From assembly GCF_026212465.1 (NCBI RefSeq), contig NC_080057.1:9225398-9289397 (forward strand): a stretch of DNA of 64,000 nt. Direction: 5' to 3'. The position numbers were made by a program, and so were the translations under genes. This DNA is from Amaranthus tricolor. Taxonomy: Eukaryota > Streptophyta > Magnoliopsida > Caryophyllales > Amaranthaceae. This document shows, one piece after another, positions 1 to 15,194 of the stretch (position 1 is its first letter; the number at the start of each line of letters is the position of its first letter). The notes beneath the pieces were generated by a model that worked only from the letters and a program-made list of their open reading frames with translations, was not told where the DNA came from and searched no databases.

Positions 1-2489
1 AATGATCAATGAAGAATGAACGATGAAGAATGAACAAGGATCAATAATCAATGAAGAATGAACGATGAAGAATGAACAAGGATCAATGATCCATGAAGAA
101 TGAACAAGGATCAATGATAAATGAAGAATGAACGATGAAGAATGAACAAGGATTAATGGTCAATGACGAATGAACGATGAAGAATGAACAAGGATCAATG
201 ATCAATGAAGAATGAACGATGAAGAATGAACAAGGATCAATGATCAATGAAGAATGAACGATGAAGAATGAACAAGGATCAATGGTCAATGACGAATGAA
301 CGATGAAGAATGAACAAGGATCAATGATCAATGAAGAATGAACGATGAAGAATGAACAAGGATCAATGATCAATGAAGAATGAACGATGAAGAATGAACA
401 AGGATCAATGGTCAATGACGAATGAACGATGAAGAATGAACAAGGATCAATGATCAATGAAGAATGAACGATGAAGAATGAACAAGGATTAATGATCAAT
501 GAAGAATGAACGATGAAGAATGAACAAGGATTAATGGTCAATGACGAATGAACGATGAAGAATGAACAAGGATCAATGATTAATGAAGAATGAACGATAA
601 AGAATGCACAAGGATCAATGATCAATGAAGAATGAACGATGAAGAATGAACAAGGATCAATAGTCAATGACGAATGAACGATGAAGAATGAACAAGGATC
701 AATGATCAATGAATAATGAACGATGAAGAATGAACAAGGATCAATGATGAATGACGAATGAACGATGAAGAATGAACAAGGATCAATGATGAATGAAGAA
801 TGAACGATGAAGAATGAACAAGGATCAATGATCAATGAAGAATGAACGATGAAGAATGAACAAGGATCAATGATCAATGAAGAATGAACAAGGATCAATG
901 ATAAATGAAGAATGAACGATGAAGAATGAACAAGGATTAATGGTCAATGACGAATGAACGATGAAGAATGAACAAGGATCAATGATCAATGAAGAATGAA
1001 CGATGAAGAATGAACAAGGATCAATGATCAATGAAGAATGAACGATGAAGAATGAACAAGGATCAATGATCAATGAAGAATGAACGATGAAGAATGAACA
1101 AGGATCAATGATCAATGAAGAATGAACGATGAAGAATGAACAAGGATCAATGATCAATGAAGAATGAACGATGAAGAATGAACAAGGATCAATAATCAAT
1201 GAAGAATGAACGATGAAGAATGAACAAGGATCAATGATCCATGAAGAATGAACAAGGATCAATGATAAATGAAGAATGAACGATGAAGAATGAACAAGGA
1301 TTAATGGTCAATGACGAATGAACGATGAAGAATGAACAAGGATCAATGATCAATGAAGAATGAACGATGAAGAATGAACAAGGATCAATGATCAATGAAG
1401 AATGAACGATGAAGAATGAACAAGGATCAATGGTCAATGACGAATGAACGATGAAGAATGAACAAGGATCAATGATCAATGAAGAATGAACGATGAAGAA
1501 TGAACAAGGATCAATGATCAATGAAGAATGAACGATGAAGAATGAACAAGGATCAATGGTCAATGACGAATGAACGATGAAGAATGAACAAGGATCAATG
1601 ATCAATGAAGAATGAACGATGAAGAATGAACAAGGATCAATGATCAATGAAGAATGAACGATGAAGAAGAACAAGGATCAATGATCAATGAAGAATGAAC
1701 GATGAAGAATGAACAAGGATCAATGATCAATGAAGAATGAACGATGAAGAATGAACAAGGATCAATAATCAATGAAGAATGAACGATGAAGAATGAACAA
1801 GGATCAATGATCCATGAAGAATGAACAAGGATCAATGATAAATGAAGAATGAACGATGAAGAATGAACAAGGATTAATGGTCAATGACGAATGAACGATG
1901 AAGAATGAACAAGGATCAATGATCAATGAAGAATGAACGATGAAGAATGAACAAGGATCAACGATCAATGAAGAATGAACGATGAAGAATGAACAAGGAT
2001 CAATGGTCAATGACGAATGAACGATGAAGAATGAACAAGGATCAATGATCAATGAAGAATGAACGATGAAGAATGAACAAGGATCAATGATCAATGAAGA
2101 ATGAACGATGAAGAATGAACAAGGATCAATGATCAATGAAGAATGAACGATGAAGAATGAACAAGGATCAATGATCAATGAAGAATGAACGATGAAGAAT
2201 GAACAAGGATCAATGATCAATGAAGAATGAACGTTGAAGAATGAACAAGGATCAATGATCAATGAAGAATGAACGATGAAGAATGAACAAGGATCAATGA
2301 TCAATGAAGAATGAACAAGGATCAATGATAAATGAAGAATGAACGATGAAGAATGAACAAGGATTAATGGTCAATGACGAATGAACGATGAAGAATGAAC
2401 AAGGATCAATGATCAATGAAGAATGAACGATGAAGAATGAACAAGGATCAATGATCAATGAAGAATGAACGATGAAGAATGAACAAGGA
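1..2489 (+). repeat. Left region, copy 1 of the ~2.4-kb HOR
   Basis: The variant pattern of 83-1674 recurs at about 2490-4117. The offset is 2407 bp, which is 2408 less the 1-bp deletion at 1667-1672. Markers include GAATAATGAACG near 710, GATGAATGACG near 745 and GATAAAGAATGCAC near 596. The right part of the region (about 1675-2489) carries the AACGTTGAAG variant near 2231. Confidence 0.75.
1667..1672 (+). other. Six-base element AAGAAC: the only phase-breaking indel seen
   Basis: A heptamer AATGAAC has lost its T here. Heptamer starts are 1 modulo 7 before this point and 0 modulo 7 after it. I checked this at about 911, 6440, 15204, 24626, 41398, 51310, 61124 and 63994. The homologous block about 2.4 kb to the right lacks the deletion, so the offset is 2407 rather than 2408. 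It may be a real mutation or a consensus error. Confidence 0.85.
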
Positions 2490-5400
2490 TCAATGATCAA
2501 TGAAGAATGAACGATGAAGAATGAACAAGGATCAATGATCAATGAAGAATGAATGATGAAGAATGAACAAGGATCAATAATCAATGAAGAATGAACGATG
2601 AAGAATGAACAAGGATCAATGATCCATGAAGAATGAACAAGGATCAATGATAAATGAAGAATGAACGATGAAGAATGAACAAGGATTAATGGTCAATGAC
2701 GAATGAACGATGAAGAATGAACAAGGATCAATGATCAATGAAGAATGAACGATGAAGAATGAACAAGGATCAATGATCAATGAAGAATGAACGATGAAGA
2801 ATGAACAAGGATCAATGGTCAATGACGAATGAACGATGAAGAATGAACAAGGATCAATGATCAATGAAGAATGAACGATGAAGAATGAACAAGGATTAAT
2901 GATCAATGAAGAATGAACGATGAAGAATGAACAAGGATTAATGGTCAATGACGAATGAACGATGAAGAATGAACAAGGATCAATGATTAATGAAGAATGA
3001 ACGATAAAGAATGCACAAGGATCAATGATCAATGAAGAATGAACGATGAAGAATGAACAAGGATCAATAGTCAATGACGAATGAACGATGAAGAATGAAC
3101 AAGGATCAATGATCAATGAATAATGAACGATGAAGAATGAACAAGGATCAATGATGAATGACGAATGAACGATGAAGAATGAACAAGGATCAATGATGAA
3201 TGAAGAATGAACGATGAAGAATGAACAAGGATCAATGATCAATGAAGAATGAACGATGAAGAATGAACAAGGATCAATGATCAATGAAGAATGAACAAGG
3301 ATCAATGATAAATGAAGAATGAACGATGAAGAATGAACAAGGATTAATGGTCAATGACGAATGAACGATGAAGAATGAACAAGGATCAATGATCAATGAA
3401 GAATGAACGATGAAGAATGAACAAGGATCAATGATCAATGAAGAATGAACGATGAAGAATGAACAAGGATCAATGATCAATGAAGAATGAACGATGAAGA
3501 ATGAACAAGGATCAATGATCAATGAAGAATGAACGATGAAGAATGAACAAGGATCAATGATCAATGAAGAATGAACGATGAAGAATGAACAAGGATCAAT
3601 AATCAATGAAGAATGAACGATGAAGAATGAACAAGGATCAATGATCCATGAAGAATGAACAAGGATCAATGATAAATGAAGAATGAACGATGAAGAATGA
3701 ACAAGGATTAATGGTCAATGACGAATGAACGATGAAGAATGAACAAGGATCAATGATCAATGAAGAATGAACGATGAAGAATGAACAAGGATCAATGATC
3801 AATGAAGAATGAACGATGAAGAATGAACAAGGATCAATGGTCAATGACGAATGAACGATGAAGAATGAACAAGGATCAATGATCAATGAAGAATGAACGA
3901 TGAAGAATGAACAAGGATCAATGATCAATGAAGAATGAACGATGAAGAATGAACAAGGATCAATGATCAATGAAGAATGAACGATGAAGAATGAACAAGG
4001 ATCAATGATCAATGAAGAATGAACGTTGAAGAATGAACAAGGATCAATGATCAATGAAGAATGAACGATGAAGAATGAACAAGGATCAATGATCAATGAA
4101 GAATGAACAAGGATCAATGATAAATGAAGAATGAACGATGAAGAATGAACAAGGATTAATGGTCAATGACGAATGAACGATGAAGAATGAACAAGGATCA
4201 ATGATCAATGAAGAATGAACGATGAAGAATGAACAAGGATCAATGATCAATGAAGAATGAACGATGAAGAATGAACAAGGATCAATGATCAATGAAGAAT
4301 GAACGTTGAAGAATGAACAAGGATCAATGATCAATGAAGAATGAACGATGAAGAATGAACAAGGATCAATGATCAATGAAGAATGAACAAGGATCAATGA
4401 TAAATGAAGAATGAACGATGAAGAATGAACAAGGATTAATGGTCAATGACGAATGAACGATGAAGAATGAACAAGGATCAATGATCAATGAAGAATGAAC
4501 GATGAAGAATGAACAAGGATCAATGATCAATGAAGAATGAACGATGAAGAATGAACAAGGATCAATGATCAATGAAGAATGAACGATGAAGAATGAACAA
4601 GGATCAATGATCAATGAAGAATGAACGATGAAGAATGAACAAGGATCAATAATCAATGAAGAATGAACGATGAAGAATGAACAAGGATCAATGATCCATG
4701 AAGAATGAACAAGGATCAATGATAAATGAAGAATGAACGATGAAGAATGAACAAGGATTAATGGTCAATGACGAATGAACGATGAAGAATGAACAAGGAT
4801 CAATGATCAATGAAGAATGAACGATGAAGAATGAACAAGGATCAATGATCAATGAAGAATGAACGATGAAGAATGAACAAGGATCAATGGTCAATGACGA
4901 ATGAACGATGAAGAATGAACAAGGATCAATGATCAATGAAGAATGAACGATGAAGAATGAACAAGGATTAATGATCAATGAAGAATGAACGATGAAGAAT
5001 GAACAAGGATCAATAGTCAATGACGAATGAACGATGAAGAATGAACAAGGATCAATGATCAATGAATAATGAACGATGAAGAATGAACAAGGATCAATGA
5101 TCAATGAAGAATGAACAAGGATCAATGATAAATGAAGAATGAACGATGAAGAATGAACAAGGATTAATGGTCAATGACGAATGAACGATGAAGAATGAAC
5201 AAGGATCAATGATCAATGAAGAATGAACGATGAAGAATGAACAAGGATCAATGATCAATGAAGAATGAACGATGAAGAATGAACAAGGATCAATGATCAA
5301 TGAAGAATGAACGATGAAGAATGAACAAGGATCAATGATCAATGAAGAATGAACGATGAAGAATGAACAAGGATCAATAATCAATGAAGAATGAACGATG

Positions 5401-6439
5401 AAGAATGAACAAGGATCAATGATCCATGAAGAATGAACAAGGATCAATGATAAATGAAGAATGAACGATGAAGAATGAACAAGGATTAATGGTCAATGAC
5501 GAATGAACGATGAAGAATGAACAAGGATCAATGATCAATGAAGAATGAACGATGAAGAATGAACAAGGATCAATGATCAATGAAGAATGAACGATGAAGA
5601 ATGAACAAGGATCAATGGTCAATGACGAATGAACGATGAAGAATGAACAAGGATCAATGATCAATGAAGAATGAACGATGAAGAATGAACAAGGATTAAT
5701 GATCAATGAAGAATGAACGATGAAGAATGAACAAGGATTAATGGTCAATGACGAATGAACGATGAAGAATGAACAAGGATCAATGATTAATGAAGAATGA
5801 ACGATAACGAATGCACAAGGATCAATGATCAATGAAGAATGAACGATGAAGAATGAACAAGGATCAATAGTCAATGACGAATGAACGATGAAGAATGAAC
5901 AAGGATCAATGATCAATGAATAATGAACGATGAAGAATGAACAAGGATCAATGATGAATGACGAATGAACGATGAAGAATGAACAAGGATCAATGATGAA
6001 TGAAGAATGAACGATGAAGAATGAACAAGGATCAATGATCAATGAAGAATGAACGATGAAGAATGAACAAGGATCAATGATCAATGAAGAATGAACAAGG
6101 ATCAATGATAAATGAAGAATGAACGATGAAGAATGAACAAGGATTAATGGTCAATGACGAATGAACGATGAAGAATGAACAAGGATCAATGATCAATGAA
6201 GAATGAACGATGAAGAATGAACAAGGATCAATGATCAATGAAGAATGAACGATGAAGAATGAACAAGGATCAATGATCAATGAAGAATGAACGATGAAGA
6301 ATGAACAAGGATCAATGATCAATGAAGAATGAACGATGAAGAATGAACAAGGATCAATGATCAATGAAGAATGAACGATGAAGAATGAACAAGGATCAAT
6401 AATCAATGAAGAATGAACGATGAAAAATGAACAAGGATA
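2490..6439 (+). repeat. Left region, further copies of the 2.4-2.8-kb HOR
   Basis: The segment 2616-3305 is matched by 5416-6105 at an offset of 2800 bp (400 heptamers). In the translated comparison there is one difference, a GATAACG for GATAAAG variant near 5811. Between them, 4366-4719 and 5094-5447 form a 728-bp repeat pair. Copies differ by whole numbers of 42-bp units. Confidence 0.75.
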
Positions 6440-9240
6440 AATGATCCATGAAGAATGAACAAGGATTAATGATAAATGAAGAATGAACGATGAAGAATGA
6501 ACAAGGATTAATGGTCAATGACGAATGAACGATGAAGAATGAACAAGGATCAATGATCAATGAAGAATGAACGATGAAGAATGAACAAGGATCAATGATC
6601 AATGAAGAATGAACGATGAAGAATGAACAAGGATCAATGGTCAATGACGAATGAACGATGAAGAATGAACAAGGATCAATGATCAATGAAGAATGAACGA
6701 TGAAGAATGAACAAGGATCAATGATCAATGAAGAATGAACGATGAAGAATGAACAAGGATCAATGGTCAATGACGAATGAACGATGAAGAATGAACAAGG
6801 ATCAATGATCAATGAAGAATGAACGATGAAGAATGAACAAGGATTAATGATCAATGAAGAATGAACGATGAAGAATGAACAAGGATTAATGGTCAATGAC
6901 GAATGAACGATGAAGAATGAACAAGGATCAATGATTAATGAAGAATGAACGATAAAGAATGCACAAGGATCAATGATCAATGAAGAATGAACGATTAAGA
7001 ATGAACAAGGATCAATAGTCAATGACGAATGAACGATGAAGAATGAACAAGGATCAATGATCAATGAATAATGAACGATGAAGAATGAACAAGGATCAAT
7101 GATGAATGACGAATGAACGATGAAGAATGAACAAGGATCAATGATGAATGAAGAATGAACGATGAAGAATGAACAAGGATCAATGATCAATGAAGAATGA
7201 ACGATGAAGAATGAACAAGGATCAATGATCAATGAAGAATGAACAAGGATCAATGATAAATGAAGAATGAACGATGAAGAATGAACAAGGATTAATGGTC
7301 AATGACGAATGAACGATGAAGAATGAACAAGGATCAATGATCAATGAAGAATGAACGATGAAGAATGAACAAGGATCATTGATCAATGAAGAATGAACGA
7401 TGAAGAATGAACAAGGATCAATGGTCAATGACGAATGAACGATGAAGAATGAACAAGGATCAATGATCAATGAAGAATGAACGATGAAGAATGAACAAGG
7501 ATCAATGATCAATGAAGAATGAACGATGAAGAATGAACAAGGATTAATGATCAATGAAGAATGAAAAAGGATCAATGATCAATGAAGAATGAACAAGGAT
7601 CAATGATCAATGAAGAATGAACGATGAAGAATGAACAAGGATCAATGATCAATGAAGAATGAACGATGAAGAATGAACAAGGATCAATGATCAATGAAGA
7701 ATGAACGATGAAGAATGAACAAGGATCAATGATCAATGAAGAATGAACGATGAAGAATGAACAAGGATCAATGATAAATGAAGAATGAACGATGAAGAAT
7801 GAACAAGGATTAATGGTCAATGACGAATGAACGATGAAGAATGAACAAGGATCAATGATCAATGAAGAATGAACGATGAAAAATGAACAAGGATCAATGA
7901 TCAATGAAGAATGAACGATGAAGAATGAACAAGGATCAATGATCAATGAAGAATGAACGATGAAGAATGAACAAGGATCAATGATCAATGAAGAATGAAC
8001 GATGAAGAATGAACAAGGATCAATGATCAATGAAGAATGAACGATGAAGAATGAACAAGGATCAATAATCAATGAAGAATGAACGATGAAGAATGAACAA
8101 GGATCAATGATCCATGAAGAATGAACAAGGATTAATGATAAATGAAGAATGAACGATGAAGAATGAACAAGGATTAATGGTCAATGACGAATGAACGATG
8201 AAGAATGAACAAGGATCAATGATCAATGAAGAATGAACGATGAAGAATGAACAAGGATCAATGATCAATGAAGAATGAACGATGAAGAATGAACAAGGAT
8301 CAATGGTCAATGACGAATGAACGATGAAGAATGAACAAGGATCAATGATCAATGAAGAATGAACGATGAAGAATGAACAAGGATCAATGATCAATGAAGA
8401 ATGAACGATGAAGAATGAACAAGGATCAATGGTCAATGACGAATGAACGATGAAGAATGAACAAGGATCAATGATCAATGAAGAATGAACGATGAAGAAT
8501 GAACAAGGATTAATGATCAATGAAGAATGAACGATGAAGAATGAACAAGGATTAATGGTCAATGACGAATGAACGATGAAGAATGAACAAGGATCAATGA
8601 TTAATGAAGAATGAACGATAAAGAATGCACAAGGATCAATGATCAATGAAGAATGAACGATTAAGAATGAACAAGGATCAATAGTCAATGACGAATGAAC
8701 GATGAAGAATGAACAAGGATCAATGATCAATGAATAATGAACGATGAAGAATGAACAAGGATCAATGATGAATGACGAATGAACGATGAAGAATGAACAA
8801 GGATCAATGATGAATGAAGAATGAACGATGAAGAATGAACAAGGATCAATGATCAATGAAGAATGAACGATGAAGAATGAACAAGGATCAATGATCAATG
8901 AAGAATGAACAAGGATCAATGATAAATGAAGAATGAACGATGAAGAATGAACAAGGATTAATGGTCAATGACGAATGAACGATGAAGAATGAACAAGGAT
9001 CAATGATCAATGAAGAATGAACGATGAAGAATGAACAAGGATCAATGATCAATGAAGAATGAACGATGAAGAATGAACAAGGATCAATGGTCAATGACGA
9101 ATGAACGATGAAGAATGAACAAGGATCAATGATCAATGAAGAATGAACGATGAAGAATGAACAAGGATCAATGATCAATGAAGAATGAACGATGAAGAAT
9201 GAACAAGGATTAATGATCAATGAAGAATGAAAAAGGATCA
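6440..9240 (+). repeat. 1666-bp HOR, one full copy and one partial copy
   Basis: Copy 1 spans about 6440-8105 and copy 2 begins at about 8106. They share the marker AAGGATTAATGATA at 6461 and 8127, exactly 1666 bp apart. They also share GATTAAGAATG variants near 6992 and 8659. Similarity runs to about 9240 in copy 2 and then diverges. The length 1666 equals 39 units of 42 plus one of 28. Confidence 0.85.
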
Positions 9241-9870
9241 ATGATCAATGAAGAATGAACAAGGATCAATGATCAATGAAGAATGAACGATGAAGAATGA
9301 ACAAGGATCAATGATCAATGAAGAATGAACGATGAAGAATGAACAAGGATCAATGATCAATGAAGAATGAACGATGAAGAATGAACAAGGATCAATGATC
9401 AATGAAGAATGAACGATGAAGAATGAACAAGGATCAATGATCAATGAAGAATGAACGTTGAAGAATGAACAAGGATCAATGATCAATGAAGAATGAACGA
9501 TGAAGAATGAACAAGGATCAATGATCAATGAAGAATGAACAAGGATCAATGATAAATGAAGAATGAACGATGAAGAATGAACAAGGATTAATGGTCAATG
9601 ACGAATGAACGATGAAGAATGAACAAGGATCAACGATCAATGAAGAATGAACGATGAAGAATGAACAAGGATCAATGATCAATGAAGAATGAACGATGAA
9701 GAATGAACAAGGATCAATGATCAATGAAGAATGAACGATGAAGAATGAACAAGGATCAATGATCAATGAAGAATGAACGATGAAGAATGAACAAGGATCA
9801 ATAATCAATGAAGAATGAACGATGAAGAATGAACAAGGATCAATGATCCATGAAGAATGAACAAGGATCA
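9241..9870 (+). repeat. Punctuated 42/28-bp units between HORs
   Basis: The stretch has a short-unit pair near 9225-9265, a run of canonical units, an AACGTTGAAG variant near 9455, a short unit near 9525 and a second run ending near 9850. Layout resembles the module at 24570-24905. It contains nothing but repeat. Confidence 0.7.
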
Positions 9871-12800
9871 ATGATAAATGAAGAATGAACGATGAAGAAT
9901 GAACAAGGATTAATGGTCAATGACGAATGAACGATGAAGAATGAACAAGGATCAATGATCAATGAAGAATGAACGATGAAGAATGAACAAGGATCAATGA
10001 TCAATGAAGAATGAACGATGAAGAATGAACAAGGATCAATGGTCAATGACGAATGAACGATGAAGAATGAACAAGGATCAATGATCAATGAAGAATGAAC
10101 GATGAAGAATGAACAAGGATCAATGATCAATGAAGAATGAACGATGAAGAATGAACAAGGATCAATGGTCAATGACGAATGAACGATGAAGAATGAACAA
10201 GGATCAATGATCAATGAAGAATGAACGATGAAGAATGAACAAGGATCAATGATCAATGAAGAATGAACGATGAAGAATGAACAAGGATCAATGATCAATG
10301 AAGAATGAACGATGAAGAATGAACAAGGATCAATGATCAATGAAGAATGAACGATGAAGAATGAACAAGGATCAATGATCAATGAAGAATGAACGATGAA
10401 GAATGAACAAGGATCAATGATCAATGAAGAATGAACGATGAAGAATGAACAAGGATCAATGATCAATGAAGAATGAACGTTGAAGAATGAACAAGGATCA
10501 ATGATCAATGAAGAATGAACGATGAAGAATGAACAAGGATCAATGATCAATGAAGAATGAACAAGGATCAATGATAAATGAAGAATGAACGATGAAGAAT
10601 GAACAAGGATTAATGGTCAATGACGAATGAACGATGAAGAATGAACAAGGATCAATGATCAATGAAGAATGAACGATGAAGAATGAACAAGGATCAACGA
10701 TCAATGAAGAATGAACGATGAAGAATGAACAAGGATCAATAATCAATGAAGAATGAACGATGAAGAATGAACAAGGATCAATGATCAATGAAGAATGAAC
10801 AAGGATCAATGATAAATGAAGAATGAACGATGAAGAATGAACAAGGATTAATGGTCAATGACGAATGAACGATGAAGAATGAACAAGGATCAATGATCAA
10901 TGAAGAATGAACGATGAAGAATGAACAAGGATGAATGATCAATGAAAAATGAACGATGAAGAATGAACAAGGATCAATGGTCAATGACGAATGAACGATG
11001 AAGAATGAACAAGGATCAATGATCAATGAAGAATGAACGATGAAGAATGAACAAGGATCAATGGTCAATGACAAATGAACGATGAAGAATGAACAAGGAT
11101 CAATGATCAATGAAGAATGAACGATGAAGAATGAACAAGGATTAATGATCAATGAAGAATGAACGATGAAGAATGAACAAGGATTAATGGTCAATGACGA
11201 ATGAACGATGAAGAATGAACAAGGATCAATGATCAATGAAGAATGATCGATGAAGAATGAACAAGGATTAATGGTCAATGACGAATGAACGATGAAGAAT
11301 GAACAAGGATCAATGATCAATGAAGAATGAACGATGAAGAATGAACAAGGATCAATGATCAATGAAGAATGAACGATGAAGAATGAACAAGGATCAATGG
11401 TCAATGACGAATGAACGATGAAGAATGTACAAGTATCAATGATCAATGAAGAATGAACGATGAAGAATGAACAAGGATCAATGATCAATGAAGAATGAAC
11501 GATGAAGAATGAACAAGGATTAATGATCAATGAAGAATGAACAAGGATCAATGATCAATGAAGAATGAACAAGGATCAATGATCAATGAAGAATGAACGA
11601 TGAAGAATGAACAAGGATTAATGGTCAATGACGAATGAACGATGAAGAATGAACAAGGATCAATGATCAATGAAGAATGAACGATGAAGAATGAACAAGG
11701 ATCAATGATCAATGAAGAATGAACGATGAAGAATGAACAAGGATCAATGGTCAATGACGAATGAACGATGAAGAATGAACAAGGATCAATGATCAATGAA
11801 GAATGAACGATGAAGAATGAACAAGGATCAATGATCAATGAAGAATGAACGATGAAGAATGAACAAGGATCAATGGTCAATGACGAATGAACGATGAAGA
11901 ATGAACAAGGATCAATGATCAATGAAGAATGAACGATGAAGAATGAACAAGGATCAATGATCAATGAAGAATGAACGATGAAGAATGAACAAGGATCAAT
12001 GATCAATGAAGAATGAACGATGAAGAATGAACAAGGATCAATGATCAATGAAGAATGAACGATGAAGAATGAACAAGGATCAATGATCAATGAAGAATGA
12101 ACGATGAAGAATGAACAAGGATCAATGATCAATGAAGAATGAACGATGAAGAATGAACAAGGATCAATGATCAATGAAGAATGAACGTTGAAGAATGAAC
12201 AAGGATCAATGATCAATGAAGAATGAACGATGAAGAATGAACAAGGATCAATGATCAATGAAGAATGAACAAGGATCAATGATAAATGAAGAATGAACGA
12301 TGAAGAATGAACAAGGATTAATGGTCAATGACGAATGAACGATGAAGAATGAACAAGGATCAATGATCAATGAAGAATGAACGATGAAGAATGAACAAGG
12401 ATCAACGATCAATGAAGAATGAACGATGAAGAATGAACAAGGATCAATAATCAATGAAGAATGAACGATGAAGAATGAACAAGGATCAATGATCAATGAA
12501 GAATGAACAAGGATCAATGATAAATGAAGAATGAACGATGAAGAATGAACAAGGATTAATGGTCAATGACGAATGAACGATGAAGAATGAACAAGGATCA
12601 ATGATCAATGAAGAATGAACGATGAAGAATGAACAAGGATGAATGATCAATGAAAAATGAACGATGAAGAATGAACAAGGATCAATGGTCAATGACGAAT
12701 GAACGATGAAGAATGAACAAGGATCAATGATCAATGAAGAATGAACGATGAAGAATGAACAAGGATCAATGGTCAATGACAAATGAACGATGAAGAATGA

Positions 12801-13259
12801 ACAAGGATCAATGATCAATGAAGAATGAACGATGAAGAATGAACAAGGATTAATGATCAATGAAGAATGAACGATGAAGAATGAACAAGGATTAATGGTC
12901 AATGACGAATGAACGATGAAGAATGAACAAGGATCAATGATCAATGAAGAATGATCGATGAAGAATGAACAAGGATTAATGGTCAATGACGAATGAACGA
13001 TGAAGAATGAACAAGGATCAATGATCAATGAAGAATGAACGATGAAGAATGAACAAGGATCAATGATCAATGAAGAATGAACGATGAAGAATGAACAAGG
13101 ATCAATGGTCAATGACGAATGAACGATGAAGAATGTACAAGTATCAATGATCAATGAAGAATGAACGATGAAGAATGAACAAGGATCAATGATCAATGAA
13201 GAATGAACGATGAAGAATGAACAAGGATTAATGATCAATGAAGAATGAACAAGGATCAA
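9871..13259 (+). repeat. 1708-bp HOR in two near-identical tandem copies
   Basis: Sequence from about 9871 to 11551 matches about 11579 to 13259 at an offset of 1708 bp. Rare shared markers confirm it. The variant GTACAAGTATC begins at 11427 and 13135. The variant ATGAATGATC begins at 10931 and 12639 and is followed in both by GAAAAATG. The translated minus frames of the two copies look identical over long stretches, so the duplication is recent. Confidence 0.92.
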
Positions 13260-15194
13260 TGATCAATGAAGAATGAACAAGGATCAATGATCAATGAAGA
13301 ATGAACGATGAAGAATGAACAAGGATCAATGATCAATGAAGAATGAACGATGAAGAATGAACAAGGATCAATGATCAATGAAGAATGAACGATGAAGGAT
13401 GAACAAGGATCAATGATCAATGAAGAATGAACGATGAAGAATGAACAAGGATCAATGATCAATGAAGAATGAACGTTGAAGAATGAACAAGGATCAATGA
13501 TCAATGAAGAATGAACGATGAAGAATGAACAAGGATCAATGATCAATGAAGAATGTACAAGGATCAATGATAAATGAAGAATGAACGATGAAGAATGAAC
13601 AAGGATTAATGGTCAATGACGAATGAACGATGAAGAATGAACAAGGATCAATGATCAATGAAGAATGAACGATGAAGAATGAACAAGGATCAATGATCAA
13701 TGAAGAATGAACGATGAAGAATGAACAAGGATCAATGATCAATGAAGAATGAACGATGAAGAATGAACAAGGATTAATGATCAATGAAGAATGAACAAGG
13801 ATCAATGATCAATGAAGAATGAACAAGGATCAATGATCAATGAAGAATGAACGATGAAGAATGAACAAGGATCAATGATCAATGACGAATGAACGATGAA
13901 GAATGAACAAGGATCAATGATCAATGAAGAATGAACGATGAAGAATGAACAAGGATCAATGGTCAATGACGAATGAACGATGAAGAATGTACAAGGATCA
14001 ATGATCAATGAAGAATGAACGATGAAGAATGAACAAGGATCAATGATCAATGAAGAATGAACGATGAAGAATGAACAAGGATTAATGATCAATGAAGAAT
14101 GAACAAGGATCAATGATCAATGAAGAATGAACAAGGATCAATGATCAATGAAGAATGAACGATGAAGAATGAACAAGGATCAATGATCAATGAAGAATGA
14201 ACGATGAAGAATGAACAAGGATCAATGATCAATGAAGAATGAACGATGAAGGATGAACAAGGATCAATGATCAATGAAGAATGAACGATGAAGAATGAAC
14301 AAGGATCAATGATCAATGAAGAATGAACGTTGAAGAATGAACAAGGATCAATGATCAATGAAGAATGAACGATGAAGAATGAACAAGGATCAATGATCAA
14401 TGAAGAATGTACAAGGATCAATGATAAATGAAGAATGAACGATGAAGAATGAACAAGGATTAATGGTCAATGACGAATGAACGATGAAGAATGAACAAGG
14501 ATCAATGATCAATGAAGAATGAACGATGAAGAATGAACAAGGATCAATGATCAATGAAGAATGAACGATGAAGAATGAACAAGGATCAATGATCAATGAA
14601 GAATGAACGATGAAGAATGAACAAGGATTAATGATCAATGAAGAATGAACAAGGATCAATGATCAATGAAGAATGAACAAGGATCAATGATCAATGAAGA
14701 ATGAACGATGAAGAATGAACAAGGATCAATGATCAATGAAGAATGAACGATGAAGAATGAACAAGGATCAATGATCAATGAAGAATGAACGATGAAGAAT
14801 GAACAAGGATCAATGATCAATGAAGAATGAACGATGAAGAATGAACAAGGATCAATGATCAATGACGAATGAACGATGAAGAATGAACAAGGATCAATGA
14901 TCAATGAAGAATGAACGATGAAGAATAAACAAGGATCAATGATCAATGAAGAATGAACGATGAAGAATGAACAAGGATCAATGGTCAATGACGAATGAAC
15001 GATGAAGAATGAACAAGGATCAATGATCAATGAAGAATGAACGATGAAGAATGAACAAGGATTAATGATCAATGAAGAATGAACGATGAAGAATGAACAA
15101 GGATTAATGGTCAATGACGAATGAACGATGAAGAATGAACAAGGATCAATGATTAATGAAGAATGAACGATAAAGAATGCACAAGGATCAATGA
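13256..15194 (+). repeat. 854-bp HOR (two copies) plus transition
   Basis: Segment 13256-13805 is repeated at 14110-14659 with an 854-bp offset. Shared markers are GAAGGATGAAC (13395 and 14249) and GAATGTACAAGG (about 13553 and 14407). The length 854 is exactly half of 1708, the neighbouring HOR. From 14660 the pattern changes to units with GATAAAGAATGCAC and the first 35-bp units. Confidence 0.8.
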
